Source of the DNA: Acinetobacter johnsonii CIP 64.6
GTDB lineage: Bacteria; Pseudomonadota; Gammaproteobacteria; Pseudomonadales; Moraxellaceae
NCBI RefSeq assembly: GCF_000368045.1
Contig: NZ_KB849237.1
Location: forward strand, 1-64,000
Reading direction: 5' to 3'
DNA length: 64,000 nucleotides
Under the pieces are notes generated by a model. The model saw only the letters and a program-made list of their open reading frames with translations, searched no databases and was not told the origin of the DNA. Below are positions 10,444 through 19,587 of the stretch, one piece after another. Both the position numbers and the translations under genes were made by a program. How positions within the stretch are numbered: the first letter of the stretch is position 1; the number at the start of each line of letters is the position of its first letter.

Positions 10444-11268
10444 ATGAAAACTTTACAATTTGGACTCATCGCCCTCATTACAACCTTCGGTTCTGCATGT
10501 ACCACAATAAGCCCCTCAGTAGAAACAGCTAAAAATCACCAGCAACAAAGCGCGCAGCAGCAGATCCAACAGGCCTTCGATCAACTCCAAACCACTGGGG
10601 TGATTGTCATTAAGGATAAGCATGGCTTACACAGCTACGGCAATGACTTGAGCCGTGCTCAGACACCCTATGTACCCGCCTCTACCTTTAAAATGCTGAA
10701 TGCCTTAATCGGACTAGAACATGGTAAAGCAACCAGAACCGAGGTGTTTAAATGGGATGGTCAAAAGCGCAGCTTCCCTGCCTGGGAAAAAGACATGACT
10801 TTAGGGCAAGCCATGCAAGCATCTGCCGTTCCCGTTTATCAGGAGCTTGCACGGCGTATTGGTCTAGACCTGATGCAAAAAGAAGTACAGCGCATTGGAT
10901 ATGGCAATCAACAGATTGGCACCGTTGTCGATAATTTTTGGTTAGTCGGTCCACTGCAAATTACGCCTGTTCAAGAAGTCCTTTTTGTAGAGAAGCTGGC
11001 CAATACACAACTCGCTTTTGAGCCAGATGTGCAACATACCGTACAAGACATGTTGCTGATTGAACAAAAACCGAATTATAAACTCTACGCCAAATCTGGT
11101 TGGGGCATGGACCTAGAACCGCAAGTGGGCTGGTGGACAGGCTGGGTCGAAACAGCAACAGGTGAAAAAGTGTATTTTGCTTTGAATATGCAGATGAAAA
11201 CAGGAATTTCAGCCAGCGTGCGTGAGCAACTGGTCAAACAAAGTCTGATAACACTGGGGATAATTTAA
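10444..11268 (+). CDS. blaOXA: Class D (OXA-type) beta-lactamase
   Basis: A 274-aa serine beta-lactamase that hydrolyses beta-lactams in the periplasm. All class D motifs are in place: S80-T-F-K83 (acylating Ser and carboxylated Lys), S127-A-V, Y153-G-N, and K217-S-G, with WWTGW following. The N-terminal 19 residues form a signal ending GSAC, possibly a lipoprotein site. The sequence resembles the intrinsic OXA families carried by individual Acinetobacter species, but I cannot assign a family number. No insertion sequence or strong promoter lies upstream, and the gene sits in core chromosome after dnaK, so it looks native rather than acquired. Confidence 0.93.
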   Translation: MKTLQFGLIALITTFGSACTTISPSVETAKNHQQQSAQQQIQQAFDQLQTTGVIVIKDKHGLHSYGNDLSRAQTPYVPASTFKMLNALIGLEHGKATRTEVFKWDGQKRSFPAWEKDMTLGQAMQASAVPVYQELARRIGLDLMQKEVQRIGYGNQQIGTVVDNFWLVGPLQITPVQEVLFVEKLANTQLAFEPDVQHTVQDMLLIEQKPNYKLYAKSGWGMDLEPQVGWWTGWVETATGEKVYFALNMQMKTGISASVREQLVKQSLITLGII

Positions 11269-11351
11269 GCCTACAGAGAAGACGCATTTTTTATGTTGCA
11301 AAAGTATTTTTTACGCTAAAGTGGCTAAAAATAAAGATATATGAATGAAAT

Positions 11352-12263
11352 ATGCGTCAAAGTCTCTTGTTTGCTTTACTGGGCTTTTTAGGGTTGATTC
11401 TGTATCAAAATATGCAACAGCCCCAGCTGCGTCTCAATCCACTGCTGGATCGACTCACTCATCCATTCGATCAACGTATTCGCTATCGTATTACGGAAGT
11501 CGATCCGCGTTTTGGTCTTAGTGAACATGAGTTAAAGTACATTAGCCAGCAAGCCACGGATATTTGGAAACAGGGTTTAGGCCAAGACTATTTTGTCTAT
11601 GACCCCAATGCTCGGCTCAGTATTCGACTCATTTATGACCAACGTCAAGATGAGTCGGTACAACGCCGTGATCAACTGTCTAAACTGACACAAAATGAAC
11701 ACGGGCTGAGTCAAAAAAATACTGAACTCAAAGCCATGCAACAAAATCTGGCACGTCACTCAGGGGCTTTAGATGTGCAAAAACAGAGTCTACAAGACCT
11801 TAGTCAAAACTATAATGCCATGATCCGTCAGTATAACCAGCACGGCGGAGTCCCTGCTTCGCAGCAAGCGGCCGTACAACAGAGTTTGGTGCAGCTGCGT
11901 CAACAGCAACACGTTTTAGACCAACAAATTGCCAGCTTTAACCTGCAAGTGAATGCCTACAATCAAAAGGTAGATGAACTGAACCGCTTAGATCAAGGCC
12001 ATAATCTGGCCATCGACCAGTTCAACCAACGCTTCCAACCCCGTCTATTTGATAAAGGACTGTTCAATGGGCGTGAAATTCATATTTATGAGTTTGAGTC
12101 CAAAGAAGACTTACGTCTGACTTTAGCGCATGAATTTGGCCATGCCCTCGGAATGAAACATCATAATGATCCGAAAGCCCTGATGTACCCAATGCTAGAA
12201 GAGCAAGACATGCAGCATTTTCGTTTACAAAGTGCCGATATTGCCTTGTTCAATGCTCGTTGA
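11352..12263 (+). CDS. Membrane-anchored matrixin-like zinc metalloprotease
   Basis: A 303-aa protein with the metzincin zinc signature H260-E-F-G-H264-A-L-G-M-K-H270 followed by a Met-turn (ALMYP near 278). The signature Glu261 is the expected catalytic base. Residues 4-20 are hydrophobic (LLFALLGFLGLILYQN) and probably anchor it in the inner membrane. Between about 100 and 215 lies a Gln-rich coiled coil, an unusual insertion between the anchor and the catalytic part. The substrate is unknown. It follows blaOXA by 84 bp on the same strand but has its own ribosome site. Confidence 0.75.
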   Translation: MRQSLLFALLGFLGLILYQNMQQPQLRLNPLLDRLTHPFDQRIRYRITEVDPRFGLSEHELKYISQQATDIWKQGLGQDYFVYDPNARLSIRLIYDQRQDESVQRRDQLSKLTQNEHGLSQKNTELKAMQQNLARHSGALDVQKQSLQDLSQNYNAMIRQYNQHGGVPASQQAAVQQSLVQLRQQQHVLDQQIASFNLQVNAYNQKVDELNRLDQGHNLAIDQFNQRFQPRLFDKGLFNGREIHIYEFESKEDLRLTLAHEFGHALGMKHHNDPKALMYPMLEEQDMQHFRLQSADIALFNAR

Positions 12264-12390
12264 AGTGCTGGATTGCTAAAAACAATCCCCTAATTTCAAT
12301 ATGTGTATGAAATACAATCACAGTACATCTTGACTCGGGTTCGTGTTATTGTAAATAATTGAATATCCACTAGAAGCTTTGGAGACGAAT

Positions 12391-12753
12391 GTGAGTTACT
12401 ACCATATCTTAATCGAAGTAAATGACCACATCAGTACGATTGAAGAAACTCGTGATATCGAAATCTTTGATATTGTTGAGATTCAACCTTATCTCCATTC
12501 TATTCTATTGCCCTATTTTAACGAGCAGCTGTTAGAACTTGAAGATGAAAATTTAGAGTTTAAGGATGTTTTACATCTGGAAGTTAAACAGACGCTTTTA
12601 CCAATCAATGACTTGATTGAAGAAGAACAGAAACTGTTACCGAGTGACACCGATGTCACCATTACTGCCTATGAAGTTTTTAATAACCGTGACTTAAGCC
12701 AAGATGTCACCACGATTATTTTTGACTTACTGGATGCGATTAAACTCGATTGA
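12391..12753 (+). CDS. Conserved hypothetical protein, acidic
   Basis: A 120-aa acidic protein with no signal peptide or membrane segment. I do not recognise a domain; it looks like a small alpha/beta protein (repeated I/V/L-rich strands between Asp/Glu clusters). The start is set at the GTG at 12391 because GGAG lies six bases upstream. An in-frame TTG at 12379 falls on the wrong side of that site. It ends just before a bidirectional terminator shared with erpA. Function unknown. Confidence 0.65.
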   Translation: MSYYHILIEVNDHISTIEETRDIEIFDIVEIQPYLHSILLPYFNEQLLELEDENLEFKDVLHLEVKQTLLPINDLIEEEQKLLPSDTDVTITAYEVFNNRDLSQDVTTIIFDLLDAIKLD

Positions 12754-12770
12754 AAGCGAATGATTGCACA

Positions 12771-12800
12771 TAAAAAAGCCCTCATCATGAGGGCTTTTTT
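12771..12800. terminator. Bidirectional terminator
   Basis: AAAAAAGCCCTCAT/ATGAGGGCTTTTTT forms a symmetric hairpin with A-run and T-run on both sides. It lies between the convergent genes ending at 12753 and 12814 and can serve both. Confidence 0.9.
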
Positions 12801-12813
12801 AATCAGATCAGGT

Positions 12814-13149
12814 TTAGATCGAGAAAGATGAACCACAACCACAGGTCGTCGTTGCATTTGGGTTTTGCACGATGAAACGTGAACCTTCCAAACCTTCAAT
12901 ATAATCCACCACTGAACCGACCAAATATTGATAACTCAATGAGTCAACCAACATTTTCACATCACCATTGATAAATTCTGCGTCGTCTTCATTTTGGTTT
13001 TCAGCAAAGTTAAAACCATAAGAAAAACCTGAACAACCACCGCCCGTGACATACACACGGAGCATTAAATCTTGATTCCCTTCACTGTCACGTAATTGAC
13101 GTACTTTATTTGCGGCATTGTCGCTTAGTTCAAGTGCTTGGGCATTCAT
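12814..13149 (-). CDS. erpA: ErpA, A-type iron-sulfur cluster carrier
   Basis: A 111-aa A-type carrier that delivers Fe-S clusters to target apoproteins in the cytoplasm. The three cluster-binding cysteines are present: C39 in GGGCSGF, and C103 and C105 in the C-terminal TCGCG. Length and the closing CGCGSSFSI match ErpA/IscA. It is called ErpA rather than IscA because no isc genes are nearby and the N-terminus (LSDNAANKVRQL) is ErpA-like. It is transcribed alone. Confidence 0.92.
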   Translation of the reverse strand: MNAQALELSDNAANKVRQLRDSEGNQDLMLRVYVTGGGCSGFSYGFNFAENQNEDDAEFINGDVKMLVDSLSYQYLVGSVVDYIEGLEGSRFIVQNPNATTTCGCGSSFSI

Positions 13150-13186
13150 CTTAGATTCCTCAGTTCGGTTCAGCTGTCTTTCAAAT

Positions 13187-13229
13187 CAAAAAGACCATAT
13201 TTCGAGTATAGCATACTCAATATATGGTC
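13187..13229 (-). terminator. Long symmetric terminator after the first solute-binding gene
   Basis: On the minus strand two nested stems, GACCATAT/ATATGGTC (outer) and GAGTAT/ATACTC (inner), are separated by matching 3-base spacers and followed by five T. It lies between the solute-binding gene and erpA. Confidence 0.7.
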
Positions 13230-13267
13230 CCTATTTGAATATTTAAAGTCAAATCAGACTAATTTCC

Positions 13268-14281
13268 TCAAGATTGTTTGTAATTTTCATCCTGTAGTCC
13301 ACATTCAAAGTTTTTCGCCGCTTGCTTACAACGGAATTGCCATAACAGTTTCATCATTCGCTTATCGTAAATACCGCGGTTGGTGAGATCAATTCGTGCT
13401 TCCCGCATCATCTTTTGATAACCCGGTTGATCTGCAGCGGGCACCTGCATCCAATATTTTTGCGGAATTTCAGCTTTCATTTTACCCAAGATACCGAATG
13501 CACGCGGTAGCTGGCCTTTGACCCATTCCCGTGATTTTTGTCCATAACCTGCAGGGAATTTATCTGGTCGAATAATGATATTACCTGTGACCTGTAAAAT
13601 CGGATAATTCACAATTGCCCCTTTCGTTCCCAAGCCTTTATGTAACTCTAAGGGCTTAAAAACCGCAGCAGGCGCACCAATAATGTCGACTTGACCATTA
13701 TTGAACTTTGCACCAAAGTTAGTGACATCGGCACTCACAGCTTGCGCACCAATTTGTTGAACCATGACTTTTTGCGCTTGATCATAGTCTAAAACCGCAA
13801 TTTTCTTGCCTGCGGCTTTCGCTACAGTATTGATGCTACGGTCATTCACCAATAAAAAGGCGTCCCCCACAGGAATCACACCTGCCACTTCATACTTACC
13901 ATTGACCATATGTTTAGCAAAAGTTGGGCTGGCCAAGCCTTGCATCACTTTAACCGCTAAATTGAGATCGGGAATCGCACCAATCGCGTCAAGTGAACCT
14001 GTAAACGAATTAAATTGACGCCCGCGCATGCCCGTAACACTAATGGCATCGCATTTTCCTGCTTTAAAATCCTCAGCAATCACGGCTTCGTTTTGTCCGA
14101 CCCGCAGTTCAATATCCGCGCCCCAGTTTTTAGCCGCCAACTGATAATCTTTCATCAAGCTATATACATCACCATTTTTACCGACTAAGTCGAATACACA
14201 AACCATTTGTTTGGCCTGTGCCATCGCTGTTGCAGAAATGACTAATGTCCCGACACTGAGGCTTTTCATCCACTGTTTCAT
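13268..14281 (-). CDS. Putative periplasmic solute-binding protein, paralogue 1
   Basis: A 337-aa secreted protein with a signal peptide ending AMAQA near residue 22. The mature protein begins with VCVFDLVGKNGD, then DFKAGKCDAISVTGMRGRQFN, a two-lobed binding-protein-like layout with the ligand probably held between lobes. It belongs to an uncharacterised family seen as putative solute-binding proteins in Acinetobacter (DUF6091-like, from memory). Cysteines near both ends suggest disulfides. The start at 14281 has AAGGAAG upstream. It is the last of three tandem paralogues on the minus strand and the most diverged (C-terminus GLQDENYKQS). The ligand is unknown and no permease is adjacent. Confidence 0.75.
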   Translation of the reverse strand: MKQWMKSLSVGTLVISATAMAQAKQMVCVFDLVGKNGDVYSLMKDYQLAAKNWGADIELRVGQNEAVIAEDFKAGKCDAISVTGMRGRQFNSFTGSLDAIGAIPDLNLAVKVMQGLASPTFAKHMVNGKYEVAGVIPVGDAFLLVNDRSINTVAKAAGKKIAVLDYDQAQKVMVQQIGAQAVSADVTNFGAKFNNGQVDIIGAPAAVFKPLELHKGLGTKGAIVNYPILQVTGNIIIRPDKFPAGYGQKSREWVKGQLPRAFGILGKMKAEIPQKYWMQVPAADQPGYQKMMREARIDLTNRGIYDKRMMKLLWQFRCKQAAKNFECGLQDENYKQS

Positions 14282-14446
14282 ATATCTTCCTTTTGACTTA
14301 TTGTTGTTTGTTGTGATGAGCCATTCACTTGTGCTCTTTGTTATTTTTAATGCCCCGACTGACACTTCAATTGGTTCAAAACCACTCATTTCTTACGCGC
14401 TATACAAATTAGCTGCGTCAAATCCATTTAAATTGGTCGATTAAAA

Positions 14447-14481
14447 GCAAAAAAGAAAGCCCAATTTAAACTGAGCTTTCT
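14447..14481 (-). terminator. Terminator after paralogue 2
   Basis: On the minus strand AGAAAGC/GCTTTCT pairs around a 14-base loop and runs into six T, just past the stop of the second solute-binding gene. Confidence 0.65.
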
Positions 14482-14499
14482 TTGATTACACTCGGCAAA

Positions 14500-15510
14500 T
14501 TACTCACCGCCCAGTGAGCATTCAAAGTTGGCTTTATCCACCGAGCAACGGGCTTTTTTCAAGACCGACATCATTGCTGGATCATAAATGCCTCGTTTGG
14601 TCATATCCATCCGACCATCGCGCAGCATTTTTTGATATTTGGTTTTGTCTTCTGCTGTAAGATTCATTTTGTATTTTGCAGGAATGCCTGCTTCTAAACG
14701 ACCAATCATCGCGATGCTTTTCGGTAGGTTTTTCACAAACCAATCTCGCGATTTTTGTCCAAAGCCTGCGGGAAATTGATCTGGGCGAATCACAAAGTCA
14801 GCTGTCACTTGTAGTACAGGGAAGTTAAACATTGCGCCGTTCGTGCCTAAACCTTTATAAATTTCTAAAGGTTTATAAGCATAAGCCGGTGCCCCGACCA
14901 TATCAACTTGACCATTATTAAACTTCGCCACAAAGTTAGACACATCGGAAATCACCGCTTGCGCACCGACGCGTTGTACCATGATTTTTTGAGCATCGTC
15001 ATAGCCCAAGACTGCAAACTTTTTACCTGCTGCTTTTTCAATGGAATTAATACTTTTATCGCGTACAAAAATAAAAGCTGAACCTAAAGGTGCAATCCCT
15101 GCCACTTCATATTTTTTACCACCAAGATTGGTCACCATTTTTGCCGCATTACGCTGATCCAATGCAAAAGTAATCGCACGTTGTGCAATGGCATTGCTTG
15201 GCGCTCCGCCCAAAGCATCAATAGAACCGACAAATTTATTGTACTGGCGCGCACGCATAGCGGTCATAAACACGCCATCACACTTGCCTGCTTTAAAGTC
15301 GTTGTCGGCAACGGCTTCATCTTGACGAGGGATTAAATTAATTTCAGCCCCCCAGCCTTTTGCCGCCAAAGCCCATTCTTGCGCCATTTGGTACGACTCA
15401 CCGGATTTGCCAAGCAAGTCAAATACACAGATGTCCACTTTAGCCGCTTGTGCTGTCGACGCTACACCCAAAGCAGAAAAAGCAGCGAGTGCGAGGGTTA
15501 ATTTTTTCAT
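14500..15510 (-). CDS. Putative periplasmic solute-binding protein, paralogue 2
   Basis: A 336-aa paralogue of the protein at 13268. The signal peptide is clear (MKKLTLALAAFSALGVASTAQA), followed by VDICVFDLLGKSGE. Shared blocks are DFKAGKCDGVFMTAMRARQYN, GSAFIFVRDKSINSIEKAAGKK and the end ECSLGGE. The start at 15510 is chosen because it opens directly into the signal peptide; an upstream frame to 15597 is spurious. Terminators flank it, so it is probably its own transcription unit. It is the intact copy closest to the broken paralogue 3. Ligand unknown. Confidence 0.75.
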   Translation of the reverse strand: MKKLTLALAAFSALGVASTAQAAKVDICVFDLLGKSGESYQMAQEWALAAKGWGAEINLIPRQDEAVADNDFKAGKCDGVFMTAMRARQYNKFVGSIDALGGAPSNAIAQRAITFALDQRNAAKMVTNLGGKKYEVAGIAPLGSAFIFVRDKSINSIEKAAGKKFAVLGYDDAQKIMVQRVGAQAVISDVSNFVAKFNNGQVDMVGAPAYAYKPLEIYKGLGTNGAMFNFPVLQVTADFVIRPDQFPAGFGQKSRDWFVKNLPKSIAMIGRLEAGIPAKYKMNLTAEDKTKYQKMLRDGRMDMTKRGIYDPAMMSVLKKARCSVDKANFECSLGGE

Positions 15511-15764
15511 TCTTGTGTCCTTGTTCGTTTTGTTATTTGACAGGTGTCCATACACATGCAAAATATTAAGCAAGTTAAAATTAAAAAAATAGAGCATTTA
15601 CTCAAAAATTACTGTCAATTGGGCAAATTTTTTTCTTTTCTCTAATTTTTATTTTCAAAGGATTTATAAAAGCATTTTAAATTCATTATATTAAAATAAA
15701 AAGCCTGCATCATTCGTTTTACATGAACGATGCTTAATATTACAAAGAAATATAGATTTTCGCC

Positions 15765-16775
15765 TTATTCACCACCCAATGAACATTCAAAGTTGGTGCG
15801 TTCGACCGTACAACGGGCTTTTTTCAGCACGCGCATCATGCCTGGGTCATAAACCCCTTGTTTGGTTAAATCAATACGCCCATCCCGTAGCAAGCGCTGA
15901 TATTTTTCTTTGTCTTCCTTGCTGAGCTGCATTTTGATTTTACTGGGAATGGCAGCTTCTAGTCGTTGCACCATAGCAAAGGATTGCGGAATTTTTTGTA
16001 AAAACCATTGCCGCGATTGCTCGCCAAATTGAGCAGGAAAACGCTCGGGTCTTACAATTAAATCTGCAGTGACATTGACCACGGGAAAGTTAAGCATAGC
16101 CCCTTTAGAGCCTAGACCTTTTTCAATTTCTAAGGGTTTATAGTCATATGCAGGTGCAGCAACCACATCGACTTCGCCTGTATTAAACTTTTTTATAAAG
16201 TTGGAAATATCCGACATCACAGGTACAGCGCCCACTCGCTCTACCATCACCCGTTGTGCGCGGTCATAATGCAGGATGGCAAATTTTTTGCCTTGTGCTT
16301 TTTCGATGGTATTCAGACTTCGGTCTTTTACAAAAATATAGGCTGAACCAATCAAGCCAATACCAGCCACTTCATAGTTTTCACCTTGTAATGTGGTGGT
16401 CATACGCTTGGTATTTCTAGGATCCAACACATATTCCACCGCCTTTTGTGCAATTTTATTGCTTGGCACTCCGCCTAAGGCATCAATCGAACCTGCGAAC
16501 TTGTTATAGGCGCGCGCGCGCATTGAGGTCATATACACCGCATCGCATTTACCATTTTGAAAGGCTTTATCGGCCAAGTCTTCGTCCTGAAACGAAATCA
16601 ACTGTACCTGTGCACCCCATTTTTTACTGACCAAAGCTCATTCTTCTAAAAATTTATAAGACTCCCCTGCTTTACCCAGTAGGTCGAAGACACACACCTG
16701 CTGCTTCGCTAGCACTATACTGGAGAAAGCGCACAGTGCTAGCGTCGATAAAATAAAAAATCCTTTTCTTTTCAT
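15765..16775 (-). pseudogene. Solute-binding paralogue 3, broken by one nonsense codon
   Basis: From the ATG at 16775 the reading frame gives a good signal peptide (MKRKGFFILSTLALCAFSS) and VCVFDLLGKAGESYKFLEE, then a TGA at 16640-16638, then 288 further codons that match paralogue 2 to the end (ECSLGGE). Paralogue 2 has Trp (EWALAAKGWG) at that position, so the change is TGG to TGA. All else is intact: 337 codons including stop, same length as the paralogues. The rest of the frame remains open, which suggests a recent loss or a sequencing error. Confidence 0.85.
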
Positions 16776-17006
16776 TATTATCCCTTCATATTTTTTGTTT
16801 TACTGGGGAAATATATCTGTGTGCTATTCCTCAATATAGGTCAAAAAAGGTCAACTTTTAGCTTTCCGACCAAAGGTCAAATGGTTTCATTCTCCCCTTA
16901 TAAAGAAACGCTGAGAGATTTCAGTTCAGATAAATTTTGAATGTTTAGTCTTTTGCTGACGCATCCATTAGAATAGGCGCACCTTTTTCTGATATTTGAT
17001 AGTTCC

Positions 17007-18947
17007 ATGATTCAGCTTGATCAAGTTTCATTGCGCCGTGGTGGACGAGTGTTATTTCAAAAAGCCTCCATGCAAATCCATCCAGGTTGGAAAGTTGGTC
17101 TCACTGGTGTCAATGGTGCTGGAAAATCAACCCTGTTTGCTGCGCTCTTAGGCTCGATAGGTCCTGATGATGGCACCCTGAGCCGCCCTGCCGTATGGAC
17201 GGTGGCACACATGGCACAGGAAGTAAAAGCCTTAGATATGGCTGCGATTGATTTCGTCCTGACCGGTGATGAAGAATATTGGAACATTCAACAACAGCTC
17301 AACCATCCTGAACAGTTAACTGACACTGAACTGGCTGATTTACATGGCCGATTCGACGAAATTAACGGTTATTCCGCGCCCGCTAAAGCCGCTCAGCTTA
17401 TGGCGGGTCTGGGTTTTATGGAACATCAAAACCAACTCTTGGTTTCGAGTTTCTCTGGTGGATGGCGAATGCGTTTAAACTTAGCGCGTACTTTGATGAG
17501 CCGTTCGGATCTATTATTACTGGATGAACCGACCAACCACTTAGATCTCGATGCTATTTTATGGTTAGAAGATTGGTTAAATGCCTATACGGGCACCCTA
17601 ATTTTAATTTCGCATGACCGCGATTTCTTAGATGCGATTACCAATCGTATTTTGCATATCGAAAATCAAGAACTCACCCTCTATAGCGGCAACTATTCAA
17701 CCTTTGAAACCACTCGTGCAGAACGTTTGGCACAACAACAACAAGCTTATGAAAAGCAGCTCGAAACACGGGCACATATTCAAAAATATATTGACCGTTT
17801 TAAAGCCCAAGCCACTAAAGCACGTCAAGCACAAAGCCGAATTAAACAACTGGAACGGATGCAGTTGCTTGCTCCTGCACATGTCGATACCCCATTTACC
17901 TTTAGCTTCCGTGAACCCACCAAAATGAGTTCACCACTGCTGACTTTAGAGCAGGCTGATATTGGTTATGGCGACAAACTGATTGCCACCAATATCAATA
18001 TACAAATCACCCCGACGAGCCGGATTGGCTTATTGGGGATGAATGGTGCAGGTAAATCGACTTTAATCAAATCCTTGGTCGGCGATTTATCTTTATTGGC
18101 AGGACAACGCAAAGCCTCAGAACTGCTGAATATTGGCTATTTTGCACAGCATCAAATGGATTCACTGGATGAATCGGCCAGCCCAATGCTGCAATTGGCA
18201 CGGATTGCGGATAAAAAAATCAGTGAAGCGACCTTACGTGCCTTTTTAGGCAGCTTCGGCTTTAGTGGCGAACGGATGGATACCCCTTGCGAGAGCTTCT
18301 CAGGTGGTGAACGTGCCCGTTTGGCATTGGCTTTAATCGTGTGGTTACGTCCCAATGTCTTGATTCTAGATGAACCGACCAACCACTTAGACTTAGATAT
18401 GCGCCATGCGCTGACCATGGCTTTACAAGACTATGAAGGTGCTGTGGTCTTGGTTTCACACGAACGCCAACTGATTGCCAGCGTATGTGATGACCTCATT
18501 TTAGTCCATGCTGGAAAATCCACCGAATTTGAAGGCGATCTACACGATTATGCCAACTGGTTACGCCAAGCACGTCTAGAGATGATTAAACAAGGTGGAA
18601 TCGTAGCGCCGATCGTGTCTAAAGTCAGCACTCAAAAAACCATCGTTTCTAAAGTTGATAAAGAAGCGCAGCGTAAATTGGCCGCACAGCGCCGTGAACA
18701 AACGCGCCCGATTCGCAAAAATATCGAAAAATGTGAAAGCCTGCTAGCAAAACACCAGCCACGTTTACTCGACATTGAACATTTACTCGGTGATGCTGGC
18801 CTATATGACGCTGCACGCAAAGATGAACTCATGAAACTGATGAATGAGCAAACCGAACTTAAAAACCAAGTCAGTGAAGCTGAAGAACAAATGCTAGAGC
18901 TGATGATGGAACTTGAAGAGCTCGAAAGCTCATTCGAAAACGAATAA
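17007..18947 (+). CDS. yheS: ABC-F family ATPase, YheS-like
   Basis: A 646-aa soluble ABC-F protein with two ATPase domains and no membrane domain. The first domain has Walker A GVNGAGKST (about 35-43), signature FSGGWRMRL and LLLDEPTNHLD. The second has GMNGAGKST (about 349), FSGGERARL and LILDEPTNHLD. A charged linker of about 80 residues lies between them, and a coiled-coil C-terminal tail rich in Glu/Lys ends the protein. ABC-F proteins bind the ribosomal E site and act on stalled translation. The N-terminus (IQLDQVSLRRGGRVLF) resembles YheS more than Uup or EttA. It stands alone with its own terminator. Confidence 0.88.
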   Translation: MIQLDQVSLRRGGRVLFQKASMQIHPGWKVGLTGVNGAGKSTLFAALLGSIGPDDGTLSRPAVWTVAHMAQEVKALDMAAIDFVLTGDEEYWNIQQQLNHPEQLTDTELADLHGRFDEINGYSAPAKAAQLMAGLGFMEHQNQLLVSSFSGGWRMRLNLARTLMSRSDLLLLDEPTNHLDLDAILWLEDWLNAYTGTLILISHDRDFLDAITNRILHIENQELTLYSGNYSTFETTRAERLAQQQQAYEKQLETRAHIQKYIDRFKAQATKARQAQSRIKQLERMQLLAPAHVDTPFTFSFREPTKMSSPLLTLEQADIGYGDKLIATNINIQITPTSRIGLLGMNGAGKSTLIKSLVGDLSLLAGQRKASELLNIGYFAQHQMDSLDESASPMLQLARIADKKISEATLRAFLGSFGFSGERMDTPCESFSGGERARLALALIVWLRPNVLILDEPTNHLDLDMRHALTMALQDYEGAVVLVSHERQLIASVCDDLILVHAGKSTEFEGDLHDYANWLRQARLEMIKQGGIVAPIVSKVSTQKTIVSKVDKEAQRKLAAQRREQTRPIRKNIEKCESLLAKHQPRLLDIEHLLGDAGLYDAARKDELMKLMNEQTELKNQVSEAEEQMLELMMELEELESSFENE

Positions 18948-18964
18948 TCTTTCCTCATACACCC

Positions 18965-18997
18965 TGCCCGCTCTGTTTATGCATGGCGGGCATTTTT
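18965..18997 (+). terminator. Terminator after yheS
   Basis: TGCCCGC (18965-18971) pairs with GCGGGCA (18986-18992) and is followed by five T. Confidence 0.8.
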
Positions 18998-19587
18998 ATG
19001 TCTTAACCATTTTGATTGATTTACTTTGCTGCAACACCAATCGATCTGGAAAAACGTGCCTTTTCGGCCTATGCATATAACTCAATAGGAAATGCACCCA
19101 AATAGTCTGAGCATTTTAAGAAGTCATAAGTGATTGAAATTAAAATTATTTCTTAATAAATAAAGCGATAAATTTATTGATTTTTATTGTTTAGATATTC
19201 TTAAAAAGCAAAAAAATAGATTGTTTAATTTAGCTTAATTAATTGAATATTCAACTATATACAGCCCTATTTCCATGCTTTTCACTGCTTAAAGCCAAAT
19301 ACAACCTTCACAACAGACAGCGAATATCCATCATGTTCAGACATGCACCTTTCAACACAACAAGTTTTGAATTTAAAAAGAGGGAATAAATTTAAAAGAT
19401 CCGATTTAAATTTAAAAGATAACGCATGGTTTTAAATTTAAAAACCACACTTGAAACAACTGTGGATAAAATTATACGTATTTTAGCAACTGATATAAAG
19501 TGCTATTTTTATTTATCCACAGGCCAGCGCTGTTTATTTATCCAGTTGTTTTAGGCAAATCCATCCTCTTTTTTGCGCTCTTTTTCC
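18998..19587. other. A+T-rich intergenic region with a second DnaA-box cluster
   Basis: This 590-bp gap has no gene. Its right third holds two perfect DnaA boxes, TGTGGATAA at 19460-19468 and TTATCCACA at 19513-19521, and a weaker one, TTATCCAGT, at 19538-19546. Just left of them (about 19370-19445) come repeated AATTTAAAAGAT, ATTTAAATTTAAAAGAT and TTTAAATTTAAAA strings, the same kind of A+T repeat seen in oriC at 26700-26800. It may be a second part of the origin or a DnaA-titrating site. Confidence 0.6.

Noticed and set aside
16638..16640. Possible selenocysteine or recoded Trp at the TGA of paralogue 3
   Set aside because: The position is Trp in the paralogue, no selenocysteine-insertion hairpin is visible after it, and Acinetobacter uses the standard code; a nonsense mutation is simpler.
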